64,000 bases of DNA, taken from Terrabacter tumescens (GTDB lineage Bacteria; Actinomycetota; Actinomycetes; Actinomycetales; Dermatophilaceae). The position numbers and the translations under genes were made by a program. The notes under the pieces were generated by a model that saw only the letters and a list, made by a program, of their open reading frames with translations, made no database searches and was not told where the DNA came from. Positions 22,171 to 32,128 of this stretch are shown in pieces (the stretch's first letter is position 1; each line of letters starts with the position of its first letter). Where the stretch lies: NCBI RefSeq assembly GCF_014646815.1, contig NZ_BMNZ01000006.1, positions 1 to 64,000 of the forward strand, given 5' to 3'.

Positions 22171-22599
22171 TCAGTCGATGACGATCTCGACGGGGATGTT
22201 GCCGCGGGTCGCGTTGGAGTAGGGGCACACCTGGTGGGCGGTGTCGACGAGCTCACGGCCGAGCTGCGCGTCGATGCCCTCGGGCAGCTCGACGTGGAGC
22301 ACGACACCGAGACCGAAGCCGGTGCTCGAGGACCCGGAGAGGCTGACGTCGGCGGTGACCGCGACGTCGAAGTCCTCGACCCGGCGCTTGCGGGCGACGA
22401 GCCCGAGAGCGCTGGCGAAGCACGCGGCATACCCGGCGGCGAAGAGCTGCTCCGGGTTGGTGCCCTCTCCGCTGCCGCCGAGCTCGCGCGGGGCGGCGAG
22501 CGTGACGTCGAGGCGACCGTCGGAGGTGACGGCGCGGCCCTCACGTCCCGAGGCGGTGGCCGAGGCGACGTACTGGGCGGTCTGGGTGGTGGTGCTCAT
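22171..22599 (-). CDS. ohr: Organic hydroperoxide resistance protein (Ohr/OsmC family)
   Basis: 142-residue thiol peroxidase that reduces organic and lipid hydroperoxides using lipoylated partners. Both redox Cys motifs are present: AACFASAL (first Cys) and VCPYSNATRGN (second Cys). ATG 22599 has an AAGGAG site. Divergent from ohrR with the operator between them; the oxidoreductase gene lies downstream in the same direction and may be co-transcribed. Confidence 0.95.
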   Translation of the reverse strand: MSTTTQTAQYVASATASGREGRAVTSDGRLDVTLAAPRELGGSGEGTNPEQLFAAGYAACFASALGLVARKRRVEDFDVAVTADVSLSGSSSTGFGLGVVLHVELPEGIDAQLGRELVDTAHQVCPYSNATRGNIPVEIVID

Positions 22600-22613
22600 C
22601 GAGGCTCCTTGCA

Positions 22614-22638
22614 TTGCTGGCAATTAAGTTGTGCGCAA
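22614..22638. promoter_or_regulatory. OhrR operator between ohr and ohrR
   Basis: Two related palindromes, TTGCTGGCAA (22614-22623) and TTGTGCGCAA (22629-22638), lie 15 bp apart centre to centre in the 59-nt divergent intergenic region. They flank a CAATTAAGTTG core. A TAGTAC -10 (22644-22649) for ohrR ends 9 nt before its ATG. MarR-type OhrR binding here would control both genes. Confidence 0.7.
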
Positions 22639-22658
22639 TTTGATAGTACGCTTGGGCC

Positions 22659-23120
22659 ATGAGCCCGTCCAATCCACCCGCCGCCGCCCCGAGCCCCCTC
22701 AGCCTCGAGCGGCAGATCTGCTACGCGATGCACACCACGGTGCGCGCGTTCGACGGCGTCTACCGCGAGCTGCTGGCGGAGCACGGGCTGTCGTACCCGC
22801 AGTACATCGCCCTCATGACGATCGGGGAGCACGGGCCCGTCACCGTCGGGCGGCTCGGCGAGCTCATGCGTCTCGACTCGGGCACGCTCTCTCCCCTGCT
22901 CAAGCGCATGGAGGGCGCGCGGCTCGTCGGCCGGGCTCGGGACCCGGAGGACGAGCGTCGCGTCGTGGTGTCGCTGACCGCCGGCGGGAGGGAACGGCTC
23001 GACTCGCTCGGGGACGTGCCGCACCGCGTCGCCGAGCGCAGCGGCCTGTCCAGGCAGCAGCTCGTCGACCTGCACCGCACGCTTCGCCAGATCACCGAGA
23101 GCCTCGACTCCCCGGCCTGA
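22659..23120 (+). CDS. ohrR: MarR-family peroxide-sensing repressor OhrR
   Basis: 153-residue winged-helix repressor. The N-terminal reactive Cys in ERQICYAMH (Cys21) corresponds to the peroxide-sensing Cys of OhrR proteins. The HTH (VTVGRLGELMRLDSGTLSPLL) and wing (RDPEDERRVVVSLT) are typical of the group. Oxidation of the Cys by organic peroxide is expected to release DNA and induce ohr. The ATG has no clear ribosome-binding site, consistent with a near-leaderless mRNA. Confidence 0.94.
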   Translation: MSPSNPPAAAPSPLSLERQICYAMHTTVRAFDGVYRELLAEHGLSYPQYIALMTIGEHGPVTVGRLGELMRLDSGTLSPLLKRMEGARLVGRARDPEDERRVVVSLTAGGRERLDSLGDVPHRVAERSGLSRQQLVDLHRTLRQITESLDSPA

Positions 23121-23234
23121 GGTCAGAGGACCGGAGGCGTCACTCCACCCCTTGTGGGTCTGCGCCGAGATCCCTCGCGGACGTGGGTGGTCCGTCCCGG
23201 CCACGTTGCACCGGTCCGCAGACGTCCTGCGCGT

Positions 23235-23906
23235 CTAGTCGATCGGGTTGATGTGGACGATGACGACGTGCTTGCCCGCCGCTCCGTCGTAGCGCAGGTC
23301 GTAGTTGACGGAGACGCCGGTGGAGGTGCCCGACGTGATCGAGAAGCTGCTACGCGTCTGGGGGTTGGTCTCGACGGAGGCGATCCAGTCCTCCGCGGAC
23401 CTGCCGTCGATGCCGTATCGCCTGACGCCGTCGCGGATCACGGTCGAGAGCTCCTTCAGTGACGGTGCCGTCAGGAAGTAGGTGATCTCTCGGAAGTCCG
23501 TCCGGCTGGCAGAGGTGTCGAAGCGGACGTAGTCGGTGTCGTCACTCACCTCCCCCGTCGGCGCCGCGATGACGAGGTGCAGCTTGCCGGTGCGCCGGGT
23601 GTCGATGTCGGGGCCGAACTCGCGGGCGGCGTCGAGGCCGACGGACGCCTTCTCCAGCCGCCCCGAGCGCATGTCGAGCCGCAGCGTGCGGCTGGCCTTG
23701 ACCTGCGCCACACCGGCCTCGTCGAGCGAGGAGTACGCGCCCGCCGCCAGGGAGCGGGGTGCCGCCTCCTGTCGTCCGGACTGCCAGGTGCAGGCGCTGA
23801 GGAGCAGGGCGCAGGCGAGCGCCGCCGTGGCGGCGCGGCAAGGCACATCGAGCCTCTGCCGGCGTCGGCCGCCCCCCAAGGAGGCGGAAGCTCTCACGAC
23901 GGCCAT
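23235..23906 (-). CDS. Putative lipoprotein of unknown function
   Basis: 223 residues. A basic N-terminus and hydrophobic segment end in the lipobox LLLSAC (about residues 34-39), so the mature protein is predicted to be anchored outside the membrane by Cys39. The rest is a soluble beta-rich-looking domain with no motif that I recognise; the broad shape recalls LppX/LprG-like lipoproteins but I cannot support that. ATG 23906 has a GGAG site. It stands alone, convergent with ohrR, with an 85-nt gap to the next gene upstream. Confidence 0.8.
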   Translation of the reverse strand: MAVVRASASLGGGRRRQRLDVPCRAATAALACALLLSACTWQSGRQEAAPRSLAAGAYSSLDEAGVAQVKASRTLRLDMRSGRLEKASVGLDAAREFGPDIDTRRTGKLHLVIAAPTGEVSDDTDYVRFDTSASRTDFREITYFLTAPSLKELSTVIRDGVRRYGIDGRSAEDWIASVETNPQTRSSFSITSGTSTGVSVNYDLRYDGAAGKHVVIVHINPID

Positions 23907-23991
23907 GGGGGGCTCCTGTCGGTCGGTGGGAACGGAGGGACGCGGCCAGGCGGCACATCCTGCGGGCTCGGGCCGCGCCGGGGCCCGCTGG

Positions 23992-24423
23992 TCAGGGCAA
24001 GGGGAAGTGGGCGACGAACCAGAGGCTCACAGCCGAGAAGACGATGAAGAACGGCACCAGACAACCGAGGGTGGCGCGCTCCTGTGACGAGACGACGAAG
24101 GACTCGGCGGGGTTCCGTGGGTCGTAGGCCACCTGGAGCAGCTCCCCCGGCGCCCGCTCCTGCACGTCCGAGACCTGCGACTCACCGGTGAAGGGGATGC
24201 CGGCCGAGTCGGTGAACTGGTACGTCGGCCAGTAGCGGCGCCTCCGGGTCGTGTTCCCGACACCGCTGGTCCACCCGGCCCGCGCACCGGTGACCACTGC
24301 GTCCACTCGGGGCCAGTCAGCCGTCCGCTGTTCGTGCCGCCGGTGCCCGCGGACGACGTCAGTGAGCGAGAACGCGGCGCCGAGCACGAAAAGTGCCCAC
24401 ACGGCATACAACACGGCTCTCAC
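23992..24423 (-). CDS. DUF3592-like membrane protein
   Basis: 143 residues with one hydrophobic segment at each end (about 5-27 and 117-138) and an extracytoplasmic beta-rich middle carrying YWPTYQFTDSAG and VAYDPRNP, features of the DUF3592 family. The start is placed at GTG 24423 because GGGGGAG lies just upstream; an in-frame ATG pair at 24450-24453 would add 10 residues but lacks such a site. Function unknown. Confidence 0.75.
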   Translation of the reverse strand: MRAVLYAVWALFVLGAAFSLTDVVRGHRRHEQRTADWPRVDAVVTGARAGWTSGVGNTTRRRRYWPTYQFTDSAGIPFTGESQVSDVQERAPGELLQVAYDPRNPAESFVVSSQERATLGCLVPFFIVFSAVSLWFVAHFPLP

Positions 24424-24473
24424 GTGGCTCCCCCTGGTTCGAGCGAGCATCATGTCAGGACAGGTCCTGGTTC

Positions 24474-24500
24474 CTCCCCCGGGGGCCTCCCGGGGGGGAG
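24474..24500 (-). terminator. Hairpin after the DUF445 gene
   Basis: CTCCCCCGGG and CCCGGGGGGAG pair across a 5-nt loop, starting 6 nt past the DUF445 stop. It marks the likely end of the his/priA/sseB/DUF445 transcription direction. Confidence 0.65.
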
Positions 24501-24505
24501 TCGAG

Positions 24506-25942
24506 TCAGGAGGGCAGCACGATCGAGACGGCGTGGATGAGCATGCCGATGAGGCCGCCGACCAGCGTGCCGTTGATCCGGATGAACTGCAGGTCGCGCC
24601 CCACCTGCAGCTCCACGCGCTCCGCGGTCTCCTTGCCGTCCCAACGGTCGACGGTGTCGCTGATGATGCGGGTGAGCTCGGTGCCGTAGCGGTCGACCGC
24701 GTAGATCGTCGCGTCACAGATGCGGGCGTCGATGCGCTCGCGCAGGGGCTCGTCGGCGAGCAGCCGCTCGGCGAGCGCCGTCACCTCGCGGACGGCGCGG
24801 GTGCGGACCGGACCGCCCTCGTCCTCGAGGGCCGCGATGACGACCGCGCGGAACGAGGCCCAGAGCGACATCGCCGTGTCGGCGACCTGGGGGTGGGAGA
24901 GGACTCGCTCCTTGAGTCGCTCGGCCTTGGCCTGGGTGACGGGGTCGTGCTGGAGGTCGTCGGCGAGGTCGATGAGCAGCTTGTCCAAAGCCAGGCGCAC
25001 GTCGTGACGGGGGTCGTTGCGGATGTCGGCGAGCCACTTGAGCGCCTCGACGTGGATCTTGCGCGCGACGAGGTCGTTGATGGCGTCGGGGACCCAGGCG
25101 GGCGCCCGCTGCGTGATGAGCGACTCGAAGAGGTCCTCGTTGTCGACGAGCCAGACCCGGAACTCGTCGAGCGCGAGGTCGACGAGCCCGACGTGGGCCT
25201 CGTCGCGGACCACCTGGTCGAGCAGCCCGCCGGCGAGCGAGCTGATCGGCTCCTGCGCCAGGCGCGGGAGGACGGCCTGCTCGATGACGGCGCGGACGTC
25301 CTCGTCCGGGATGCGGTGCAGCGCGTGCACGGTGACCGTGGCCACCTCGTCGACGAGACGCTTGGCGTGACCCGGCGCGAGCGCCCACTCGGCGGCGCGC
25401 CGCGTCGGCTCGGCGTCGAGCACCCGCTCGCGGATGATGTCCTCGCGCATGAAGTTCTCGCTGACGAACTCCTCGAGGCTGCGCCCGATCATCTCCTTCT
25501 TGCGCGGGATGAGGGCGGTGTGCGGGATCGGCAGACCGAGCGGGTGCCTGAAGATCGCGGTGACGGCGAACCAGTCGGCGCAGGCACCGACCATCGAGGC
25601 CTCGGCGCCGGCGTTGACGAAGCCGAGCAGGCCCTCGTCGTGCCCGCGTGTCACCACGTAGACCACTGCGGCCAGGACGAGCAGGCCGGTGGCCACGAGG
25701 CGCATCTGCCGCAGGTCACGCCGACGCTGGGCGTCGAGGGCCGGGTCGACGATGAAACCGAGCGGGCCGGAGCCGGCGGTACCGCCGGTACCGCCGGGGC
25801 CGCTCGTGCCACGCGCGCCGCCGGAACCGCTGCGATGCCCGGACCCGCTCGGAGCCGCTGCCGGCGCGGCGCCGAGGGCGCCGGCCGCCGTCGGGTCGTC
25901 CCCGAGATCGGGCTCCCGGGTCGCCTGGGGTGTGGTGTCCAC
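24506..25942 (-). CDS. DUF445 family membrane protein
   Basis: 478 residues from GTG 25942, which has GGAGG 8 nt upstream. A ~85-residue Gly/Ser/Ala-rich hydrophilic N-terminus precedes a membrane segment (LVATGLLVLAAVVYVV). The conserved core GAEASMVGACADWFAVTAIFRHPLGLPIPHTALIP identifies the family when read in short blocks (ADWFAV, RHPLG, PHTALIP). A long predicted alpha-helical region follows and a second hydrophobic segment ends the protein. Possibly an envelope tether; function is not established. Confidence 0.85.
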   Translation of the reverse strand: MDTTPQATREPDLGDDPTAAGALGAAPAAAPSGSGHRSGSGGARGTSGPGGTGGTAGSGPLGFIVDPALDAQRRRDLRQMRLVATGLLVLAAVVYVVTRGHDEGLLGFVNAGAEASMVGACADWFAVTAIFRHPLGLPIPHTALIPRKKEMIGRSLEEFVSENFMREDIIRERVLDAEPTRRAAEWALAPGHAKRLVDEVATVTVHALHRIPDEDVRAVIEQAVLPRLAQEPISSLAGGLLDQVVRDEAHVGLVDLALDEFRVWLVDNEDLFESLITQRAPAWVPDAINDLVARKIHVEALKWLADIRNDPRHDVRLALDKLLIDLADDLQHDPVTQAKAERLKERVLSHPQVADTAMSLWASFRAVVIAALEDEGGPVRTRAVREVTALAERLLADEPLRERIDARICDATIYAVDRYGTELTRIISDTVDRWDGKETAERVELQVGRDLQFIRINGTLVGGLIGMLIHAVSIVLPS

Positions 25943-25968
25943 GTCCGGCACCTCCGCTGGTGGTGTGC

Positions 25969-26760
25969 TCAGCGCGCCGCTTCGAGCGCGAAGGTCAGAG
26001 CATCGATCCTCGCACGGGTCTCGCCGTCGGTTGCGATGCGCTCGCCGATCCGGGTGGCGACGGCTCCGACGTGGGCGGCGTCGAGGCCGGGCTCTAGCGC
26101 CAGCACGACGCGCAGCACCCCGGCCCCGGCGGGCTCCCCCGCCTCGACGCGATGGCCCGTCACCTCGGGCTCCGACTCGACCGCCGCGGCCACGGCCGCC
26201 CGTACGTGCGGGTCCCGGTGGCTGGGCTCCCAGGCCCGCTCCTGGGCAAGCGCCCAGAGCATGCTCGGCCGGAGCACCGTGGCGTGCGAGGACGCGACGT
26301 CCACGACGAGGACCTGGCACTCCTCGCTGATCGCCGCCTGCGCCGCGGCCGCGGCGCGCACCGGCACCGGCCGCGAGCTCGCGTCCCAGGCAGCGAGGCT
26401 CTCGAGCGAGGTGAACATCGGCAGCGCGCGGGAGCCGTCCGGCGACGTCAGGGTCACGGCGGCCATGTCGCTGCGGGTGTCCACGGCGTGAGCGCCGGAG
26501 TCGTCCACCTCGGCGGCGACGGCGACGACCGGGACGAGCCAGCGTGCCTGCGCGACCTGCCGCAGCAGCGCGACCTCCGTGTCGTCGGTGGGTGAGTCGT
26601 GCGCGGCGGCCACAGCCTCGAGCAGCGCGGCGTCGGCGAGTCCGGTGTCCCCCGAGAAGCCGTGCGACGGGATCGACTTGCCCTCCCACGCCTGGCCGGC
26701 GGAGTCGGCGGGCCGGCCCTCGGCGTCGTGGTGACCCGCGGCCGGTGTCGGTGCGGTCAT
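25969..26760 (-). CDS. SseB-domain protein
   Basis: 263 residues. The middle part (about 60-180), with [29 protein letters not shown] and [10 protein letters not shown], matches the SseB N-terminal domain found in actinobacterial proteins of unknown function. Such genes are frequently beside priA/hisA. ATG 26760 overlaps the priA stop (ATGA), so it is translated with histidine genes. No enzyme motif is seen. Confidence 0.8.
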   Translation of the reverse strand: MTAPTPAAGHHDAEGRPADSAGQAWEGKSIPSHGFSGDTGLADAALLEAVAAAHDSPTDDTEVALLRQVAQARWLVPVVAVAAEVDDSGAHAVDTRSDMAAVTLTSPDGSRALPMFTSLESLAAWDASSRPVPVRAAAAAQAAISEECQVLVVDVASSHATVLRPSMLWALAQERAWEPSHRDPHVRAAVAAAVESEPEVTGHRVEAGEPAGAGVLRVVLALEPGLDAAHVGAVATRIGERIATDGETRARIDALTFALEAAR

Positions 26761-27500
26761 GAGCCGGGTCGTCCGGCGACGTCGAGCGCCTCGGGGAGCG
26801 TGAACGCGCCACGGTAGAGCGCCGAGCCGACGATGGCGCCCTCGACCCCGTCGCCGACGAGCGTGCGGATGGTGGCGATGTCGTCGAGCGTCGAGACGCC
26901 GCCGCTCGCCACGACGGGCCGGTCGGTGCGCGCACAGACCTCACGGAGCAGCTCGACGTTGGCGCCCTGCAGCATGCCGTCCTTGTTGACGTCGGTGACG
27001 ACGTAGCGCGCGCAGCCCTCGGCGTCGAGCCGGGCCAGCGTCTCCCACAGGTCGCCGCCCTCGCGGGTCCAGCCCCGGGCCGCGAGCGTCGTGCCGCGGA
27101 CGTCGAGGCCGATGGCGACGCGGTCGCCGTGCGCCGCGATGATCGACGCGGTCCACTCGGGGTCCTCGAGGGCGGCCGTGCCGATGTTGACGCGGCGACA
27201 GCCCGTGGCAAGGGCCGCGTCGAGGGACTCGGTGTCGCGGATGCCGCCGGAGAGCTCGACCTGGAGGTCGAGCCGGCCGACGATCGAGGCGATGAGGTCG
27301 CGATTGCTCCCGCGCCCGAAGGCGGCGTCGAGGTCGACGAGGTGGATCCACTCGGCGCCCTGCTCCTGCCACCGCAGCGCGGCCTCCCACGGGTCCCCGA
27401 ACTCTCCGCCGCTGCCGGCGACGCCCTGCACCAGCTGGACGGCGCGACCACCCGCGATGTCGACAGCGGGCAGCAGCTCGAGACGTGGCTGGTCGGTCAT
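26757..27500 (-). CDS. priA: Phosphoribosyl isomerase A (bifunctional HisA/TrpF)
   Basis: 247-residue (beta/alpha)8 barrel. Isomerises ProFAR in histidine synthesis and, in actinobacteria lacking trpF, also PRA in tryptophan synthesis; the dual role is inferred from lineage. The catalytic acids are Asp14 (PAVDIAGG) and Asp170 ([10 protein letters not shown]); SGGIRD (84-89) is a phosphate-binding loop. ATG 27500 is 130 nt downstream of a small membrane protein gene. hisF, usually next, is missing here. Confidence 0.95.
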   Translation of the reverse strand: MTDQPRLELLPAVDIAGGRAVQLVQGVAGSGGEFGDPWEAALRWQEQGAEWIHLVDLDAAFGRGSNRDLIASIVGRLDLQVELSGGIRDTESLDAALATGCRRVNIGTAALEDPEWTASIIAAHGDRVAIGLDVRGTTLAARGWTREGGDLWETLARLDAEGCARYVVTDVNKDGMLQGANVELLREVCARTDRPVVASGGVSTLDDIATIRTLVGDGVEGAIVGSALYRGAFTLPEALDVAGRPGS

Positions 27501-27630
27501 GGCGTAGGGGCTCCTCGGGTCGTGACGTGGCCACCCGAGTATGCCGCGCGCCTCCTCCCCGAGGTCCCCCGGGCCCACGAGGTGGTCGGCCCGGTGGCGG
27601 AGGCACCGGATGCCTCGGCCACGACCGGGC

Positions 27631-28038
27631 TCAGGTCTCGGCGGGCGGCGCGGGCGGCGCGGGCGGCGCGGATGTCTCGGTGGTCTCGGCCGCGGGCGGC
27701 GTCCCGGTCGCGTCCGCGCCGCTGCCAGCACCCGCCCCCGCGGCGATCTCGGCCCGGTGCCGCCACAGGACGTAGGCCAGGCCCACGACCAAGACGACGG
27801 CGATGAGCGCGAGGCGCACAGGCCAGGACAGGTCGAGCAGGGTCGTCACGACGAGAGTGCCCAGGGCCGTGCCGACGGTGGTCGGCAGCCCCGGTCGGCT
27901 GGTCCGTCGACGCGGGTAGAGCGAGCCGGACGACGTGCGTCGCCGAGTGCCGGCCGTCGTCGCGCGCCTCGTGGTGCTGCGGGCACGTGCGCTCGTGCTC
28001 TTCGTACTCCGGCTGGTCGCCGACTTCCTCTTCGCCAC
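27631..28038 (-). CDS. Small basic membrane protein of unknown function
   Basis: 135 residues. A strongly basic Ser/Thr/Arg-rich N-terminus (1-50) precedes two hydrophobic segments (about 54-70 and 74-92, the second [13 protein letters not shown]), then an Ala/Pro/Gly tail with [12 protein letters not shown] 28038 has GAGGAGG just upstream, which supports a real gene. It lies between hisH and priA; no histidine-pathway role is evident. Confidence 0.7.
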   Translation of the reverse strand: MAKRKSATSRSTKSTSARARSTTRRATTAGTRRRTSSGSLYPRRRTSRPGLPTTVGTALGTLVVTTLLDLSWPVRLALIAVVLVVGLAYVLWRHRAEIAAGAGAGSGADATGTPPAAETTETSAPPAPPAPPAET

Positions 28039-28092
28039 GGGCCCTCCTCGTCGGGGCCGAGGGCCACCGTCAGACGGTGCCGCTCGGCGCGG

Positions 28093-28731
28093 TCACAGGC
28101 TACGGACCCAGTTCTCCAACAGGTGGAGACCGGCGTCACCGGACTTCTCGGGGTGGAACTGGGTCGCCGCCAGGGGCCCATTCTCGACCGCGGCGACGAA
28201 CTTCGCACCGTGACTCGCCCACGTGACCCGCGGTGCGACCCGCACGAACGCGCCGGTGGCCTCGAGCGTCCAGTGCTGCACGGCATACGAGTGGACGAAG
28301 TAGAAGCGCTCGTGCTCGACGCCCGCGAACAGGCTCGACCCCTCGGCGACCTCGACCTCGGACCATCCCATGTGCGGGACGACGTCGGCTGGGAGGCGCT
28401 CGACGGTGCCCGGCCACTCGCCGAGTCCCTCGAACGGGTGCTCGGACGGCTCGGTCGAGCCGTCGAAGAGCACCTGCATGCCGACGCAGACACCGAGGAC
28501 GGCCCGGCCGCCGCTGATGCGGCGGCCGATGATGCGCGGTCCGTGGGCGGCGGCCAGCCCGGCCATGCAGGCGTGGAAGTTGCCGACACCGGGCACGAAG
28601 AGCCCGTCGCACTCCAGGGCTCGGTGCGGGTCCGAGGTCAGGGTGACCGCGGCGCCGACGCGCTCGAGGGCGCGCACGGCCGAGCGGACGTTGCCGCTGC
28701 CGTAGTCGAGGACGACGACGTCGGCACTCAT
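28093..28731 (-). CDS. hisH: Imidazole glycerol phosphate synthase, glutaminase subunit
   Basis: 212-residue class I glutamine amidotransferase supplying ammonia to HisF. Catalytic triad: Cys82 ([10 protein letters not shown]), His193 and Glu195 (QFHPEKSG). The oxyanion strand PGVGNF is at 47-52. Its partner hisF is not in this window. ATG 28731 follows hisB after 16 nt. Confidence 0.96.
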   Translation of the reverse strand: MSADVVVLDYGSGNVRSAVRALERVGAAVTLTSDPHRALECDGLFVPGVGNFHACMAGLAAAHGPRIIGRRISGGRAVLGVCVGMQVLFDGSTEPSEHPFEGLGEWPGTVERLPADVVPHMGWSEVEVAEGSSLFAGVEHERFYFVHSYAVQHWTLEATGAFVRVAPRVTWASHGAKFVAAVENGPLAATQFHPEKSGDAGLHLLENWVRSL

Positions 28732-28747
28732 CGACGGGCCACCATCG

Positions 28748-29347
28748 TCAGAGCGCTCCCTTGGCGCTGGGGATGCCGACGACGCGCGGGTCCGGTGCGA
28801 CGGCGGCGCGCAGGGCTCGCGCGACGGCCTTGAACTGGGCCTCGACGATGTGGTGCGGGTCGCGCCCGGCGAGCACGCGCACGTGCAGGCAGAGCCCGGC
28901 GTTGTAGGCGAAGGACTCGAGCACGTGGCGGGTCATCGAGCCGGTGAAGTGCCCGCCGATGAGGGCGTACTGCTGGCCCTCCGGCTCGCCCTCGTGCACG
29001 ACGTACGGGCGACCGGCCACGTCGACGACGGCGTGGCACAGGGCCTCGTCGAGCGGCACCGTCGCGTCGCCGAAGCGGGAGATCCCGGACTTGTCGCCGA
29101 GCGCCTCGCGCAGGGCTTGGCCGAGGACGATGGCGGTGTCCTCGACCGTGTGGTGCACGTCGACGTCGACGTCACCGGTCGCCTTGACGGTGAGGTCGAT
29201 GAGCGAGTGCTTGCTCAGCGAGTGGAGCATGTGGTCGTAGAACGGCACCCCCGTGGAGATGTCGGACGTGCCGGTGCCGTCGAGGTCGAGCGTCAGCTCG
29301 ACGGACGACTCGGACGTCGCGCGGGTGATCGTCGCGGTGCGGCTCAT
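28748..29347 (-). CDS. hisB: Imidazoleglycerol-phosphate dehydratase
   Basis: 199-residue monofunctional enzyme, dehydrating IGP to imidazole acetol phosphate. The two metal-binding repeats are visible: FYDHMLHS with [10 protein letters not shown], and [13 protein letters not shown] with [12 protein letters not shown]. There is no fused phosphatase domain as in enteric HisB. ATG 29347 overlaps the hisC stop (ATGA). Confidence 0.97.
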   Translation of the reverse strand: MSRTATITRATSESSVELTLDLDGTGTSDISTGVPFYDHMLHSLSKHSLIDLTVKATGDVDVDVHHTVEDTAIVLGQALREALGDKSGISRFGDATVPLDEALCHAVVDVAGRPYVVHEGEPEGQQYALIGGHFTGSMTRHVLESFAYNAGLCLHVRVLAGRDPHHIVEAQFKAVARALRAAVAPDPRVVGIPSAKGAL

Positions 29348-30513
29348 GCGGGGGGCTCCTGCCGGTCGGCGCTGTCGGAGGACACGTGGGTCGGGGCGAG
29401 ACGGGCCATGGCCTCGAGGAAGGCGGTCGTCTCGTCGGGGTCGCCCGCGGTGACGCGCAGGTGGTGCGCGATCCCCATGTCACGCACCAGCACGCCCTCG
29501 TCGAGGAGGGCCTGCCACGTGGCCTTCTCGTCACGGAGGCCACCGAAGAGGACGAAGTTGCTGTCACTCGCGACAGGGCGCGCCCCGAGCTGGGCCAGGC
29601 GGTCGACGATGCGGTCGCGCTGGTGCTTGATCACCTCGACGGTGCCGAGCATGACGTCGGCGTGCTCGAGCGCGATGCGCGCGATCGTCTGCGTCGGGCT
29701 GCTCAGGTGGTAGGGCAGTCGCACGAGGCGCAGCGCGTCGACGAGCTCCGGGGCCGCGACGAGGTAGCCGAGGCGACCACCGGCGAAGGCGAAGGCCTTG
29801 CTCATGGTGCGCGTCACGACGAGCCGCGGGTGGTCGGCCAGCAGCGTGAGCGCGGATCGCGTTCCTGGGCGGGCGAACTCGGCGTAGGCCTCGTCGACGA
29901 CGACGATCGCGTTCGGCGCCGCGTCGAGCACCGCGCCGATGACGTCGAACGGCAGCGCCGTGCCGGTCGGGTTGTTGGGCGAGCACAGGAACACGATCGA
30001 CGGGTCGTGCTCGCGCGCCTGCGCTGCCGCGGACTCCGGCGTCAGGTCGAAGGCGTCGGGCTCGGTTGCGGCGGAACGGAGTCCGTCGACCCAGGTCGTG
30101 CCGAGGGTCTCGGTGATGATCGGGTGCATCGAGTAGCTCGGGGTGAACCCGAGGGCGACGCGGCCGTGCCCACCGAAGGCCTGGACGACGTGCGAGAGCA
30201 CCTCGTTGGAGCCGTTGCCCGCCCACACCTGCTCAGGCGTGACCGTCACCCCGGACTGCTTCTCGATGTATGCCGTCAGTGCCTTGCGCAGGTCGGTGAA
30301 CTCGCGGTCGGGGTAGCGGTTGAGCGAGGCCACGTCGTCGGCGAGCGCCGCGACGACGGCGTCGACGACGACCTGCGGCACCGGGTAGGAGTTCTCGTTG
30401 GTGTTGAGTCGCACCGGGACGTCGAGCTGCGGCGCGCCGTAGGGCGTGCGCCCGCGCAGGTCGGGGCGGAGCAGGCGCTGCACCTCCCGTGCGGCGACGG
30501 TGTCGTCCGTCAC
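29344..30513 (-). CDS. hisC: Histidinol-phosphate aminotransferase
   Basis: 389-residue class I/II PLP aminotransferase converting imidazole acetol phosphate to histidinol phosphate. PLP Lys239 in [23 protein letters not shown] (178-185) and VVDEAYAEF (205-213) are the expected cofactor motifs, and [10 protein letters not shown] marks the N-terminal arm. GTG 30513 overlaps the hisD stop (GTGA). The C-terminal ~15 residues are variable. Confidence 0.96.
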   Translation of the reverse strand: MTDDTVAAREVQRLLRPDLRGRTPYGAPQLDVPVRLNTNENSYPVPQVVVDAVVAALADDVASLNRYPDREFTDLRKALTAYIEKQSGVTVTPEQVWAGNGSNEVLSHVVQAFGGHGRVALGFTPSYSMHPIITETLGTTWVDGLRSAATEPDAFDLTPESAAAQAREHDPSIVFLCSPNNPTGTALPFDVIGAVLDAAPNAIVVVDEAYAEFARPGTRSALTLLADHPRLVVTRTMSKAFAFAGGRLGYLVAAPELVDALRLVRLPYHLSSPTQTIARIALEHADVMLGTVEVIKHQRDRIVDRLAQLGARPVASDSNFVLFGGLRDEKATWQALLDEGVLVRDMGIAHHLRVTAGDPDETTAFLEAMARLAPTHVSSDSADRQEPPA

Positions 30514-31877
30514 CGTGGCACCTCGTCGCCGAATCGTGCCGTCACGGCCTCACCGTGGGCCGGGAGGTCCTCGGACTGGGCGAGGGTCACGACGTGGCGA
30601 GCGACCTCGCGCAGGGCCGGCTCGTCGTAGTCGACGACGTGGATCCCGCGGAGGAACGACTGCACCGACAGGCCGCTGCTGTGGCAGGCGCACCCGGCGG
30701 TCGGCAGCACGTGGTTGGAGCCGGCCGCGTAGTCGCCGAGGCTGACCGGGCTGTGCGGCCCGACGAAGACGGCACCGGCGTTGCGCACCCGGGCAGCCAC
30801 GTCGGCGGCGTCGCGGGTCTGGATCTCGAGGTGCTCGGCGGCGTACGCGTTGACGACGTCGAGGCCCGCGTCGAGGTCGTCGACGAGGACGATGCGCGAC
30901 TGCGTGCCCTCGAGCGCCTCGGTGACCCGCTCCGCGTGCTTCGTCGCCGGGACGCGCCGTGCCAGGGCACGCAGGGTCCCCTCGGCCAGCTCCTCGCTGT
31001 CGGTGACGAGCACCGAGGCCGCGAGCGGGTCGTGCTCGGCCTGGCTGACGAGGTCGGCCGCGACGTGGTCGGGGTCGGCCGAGTCGTCGGCGAGGATCGC
31101 GATCTCGGTCGGGCCGGCCTCGGCGTCGATGCCGATGAGGCCCTTGAGGAGGCGCTTGGCGGCCACGACCCAGATGTTGCCGGGACCCGTGACGAGCGAC
31201 ACCGGGTCGCACACGACGGGCTCGCCGTCGACCTCACCGAACTGCGGGTCGTCGTCGACGAAGCCGTGGGCGAACATCGCGACCGCCTGGGCGCCGCCGA
31301 CGGCATACACCTCGTCCACGCCGAGCAGGGCGCACGCGGCGAGGATCGTCGGGTTGGGGTAGCCCGCGAACTCGCCGACGTTCTCGCGCTGGGGCGGGGA
31401 CGCCACGGCGAGCGAGCCGACCTCGGCGAGCTGCGCCGGGACGACGTTCATGATGACGCTGCTGGGGTAGACGGCCAGACCGCCCGGCACGTAGAGACCG
31501 ACGCGGTCGACCGGAACCCAGCGCTCGGTCACGGTGCCACCGGGCACCACCTGGGTGGTCGTGTCGGTGCGGCGCTGGTCCGCGTGGACGATGCGGGCGC
31601 GACGGATCGACTCCTCGAGGGCGGCGCGCAGGTCGGGGTCGAGGCGGTCGAGGGCGGAGCGCAGCACGGCCCGCGGCACGCGCAGGTGCGTCGGACGCAC
31701 GCCGTCGAAGCGCTCACCGAGCTCGCGCAGCGCCGCAGCGCCGCGATGCTCGACGTCCTCGCAGATCGGTCGCACCTGCTCGAGGGCGGCCGTGACGTCG
31801 AACTCGGCTCGGGGCAGCGCCTGCCGCAGGAAGCGCACGTCGAGCGTGCGTCCGCGCAGGTCGAGAGAGGACATCAT
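30510..31877 (-). CDS. hisD: Histidinol dehydrogenase
   Basis: 455-residue zinc enzyme that oxidises histidinol to histidine in two NAD-dependent steps. Signature region [19 protein letters not shown], the [13 protein letters not shown] block and the catalytic Glu/His segment [14 protein letters not shown] are visible. First gene of the his unit. Two ATG codons are adjacent (31877, 31874); a TAGACT -10 ends 8 nt before the first, so initiation is probably leaderless. Confidence 0.97.
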   Translation of the reverse strand: MMSSLDLRGRTLDVRFLRQALPRAEFDVTAALEQVRPICEDVEHRGAAALRELGERFDGVRPTHLRVPRAVLRSALDRLDPDLRAALEESIRRARIVHADQRRTDTTTQVVPGGTVTERWVPVDRVGLYVPGGLAVYPSSVIMNVVPAQLAEVGSLAVASPPQRENVGEFAGYPNPTILAACALLGVDEVYAVGGAQAVAMFAHGFVDDDPQFGEVDGEPVVCDPVSLVTGPGNIWVVAAKRLLKGLIGIDAEAGPTEIAILADDSADPDHVAADLVSQAEHDPLAASVLVTDSEELAEGTLRALARRVPATKHAERVTEALEGTQSRIVLVDDLDAGLDVVNAYAAEHLEIQTRDAADVAARVRNAGAVFVGPHSPVSLGDYAAGSNHVLPTAGCACHSSGLSVQSFLRGIHVVDYDEPALREVARHVVTLAQSEDLPAHGEAVTARFGDEVPR

Positions 31878-31885
31878 GGGTCACC

Positions 31886-31891
31886 AGTCTA
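31886..31891 (-). promoter_or_regulatory. Candidate -10 element of the his operon (leaderless)
   Basis: TAGACT on the minus strand ends 8 nt before the hisD ATG, so transcription would begin at or next to the start codon. No good -35 is seen at 16-18 nt. The 240-nt region to the divergent endonuclease gene (31892-32128) holds no gene and no clear further motif. Confidence 0.55.
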
Positions 31892-32128
31892 GAAGGCGCC
31901 GCCCGGGGCTCCGACCACTGTCCAGTGTGCGGAGCGTGCCGGACCGCCGCCGTGGCGTCGGGGGCGGGACCGACCCCGCCTGCCGAATCTTGGATCGGCC
32001 CTGACGAAGGGCAGACCAACGACAGACCCGGGGTTCACGGGTGATCCGCCACGCTCGTGAGGCCGTCCTCCGAACCGGTCGACCGGCACCCGAATCCCAC
32101 CTGACTCCCCCGCCCGACAGGAGAACCC

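Noticed and set aside
27640-27670. Tandem GGCGCGGGC-like units that resemble a minisatellite
   Set aside because: They simply encode the APPAPPAPP tail of the small membrane protein; only about three units.
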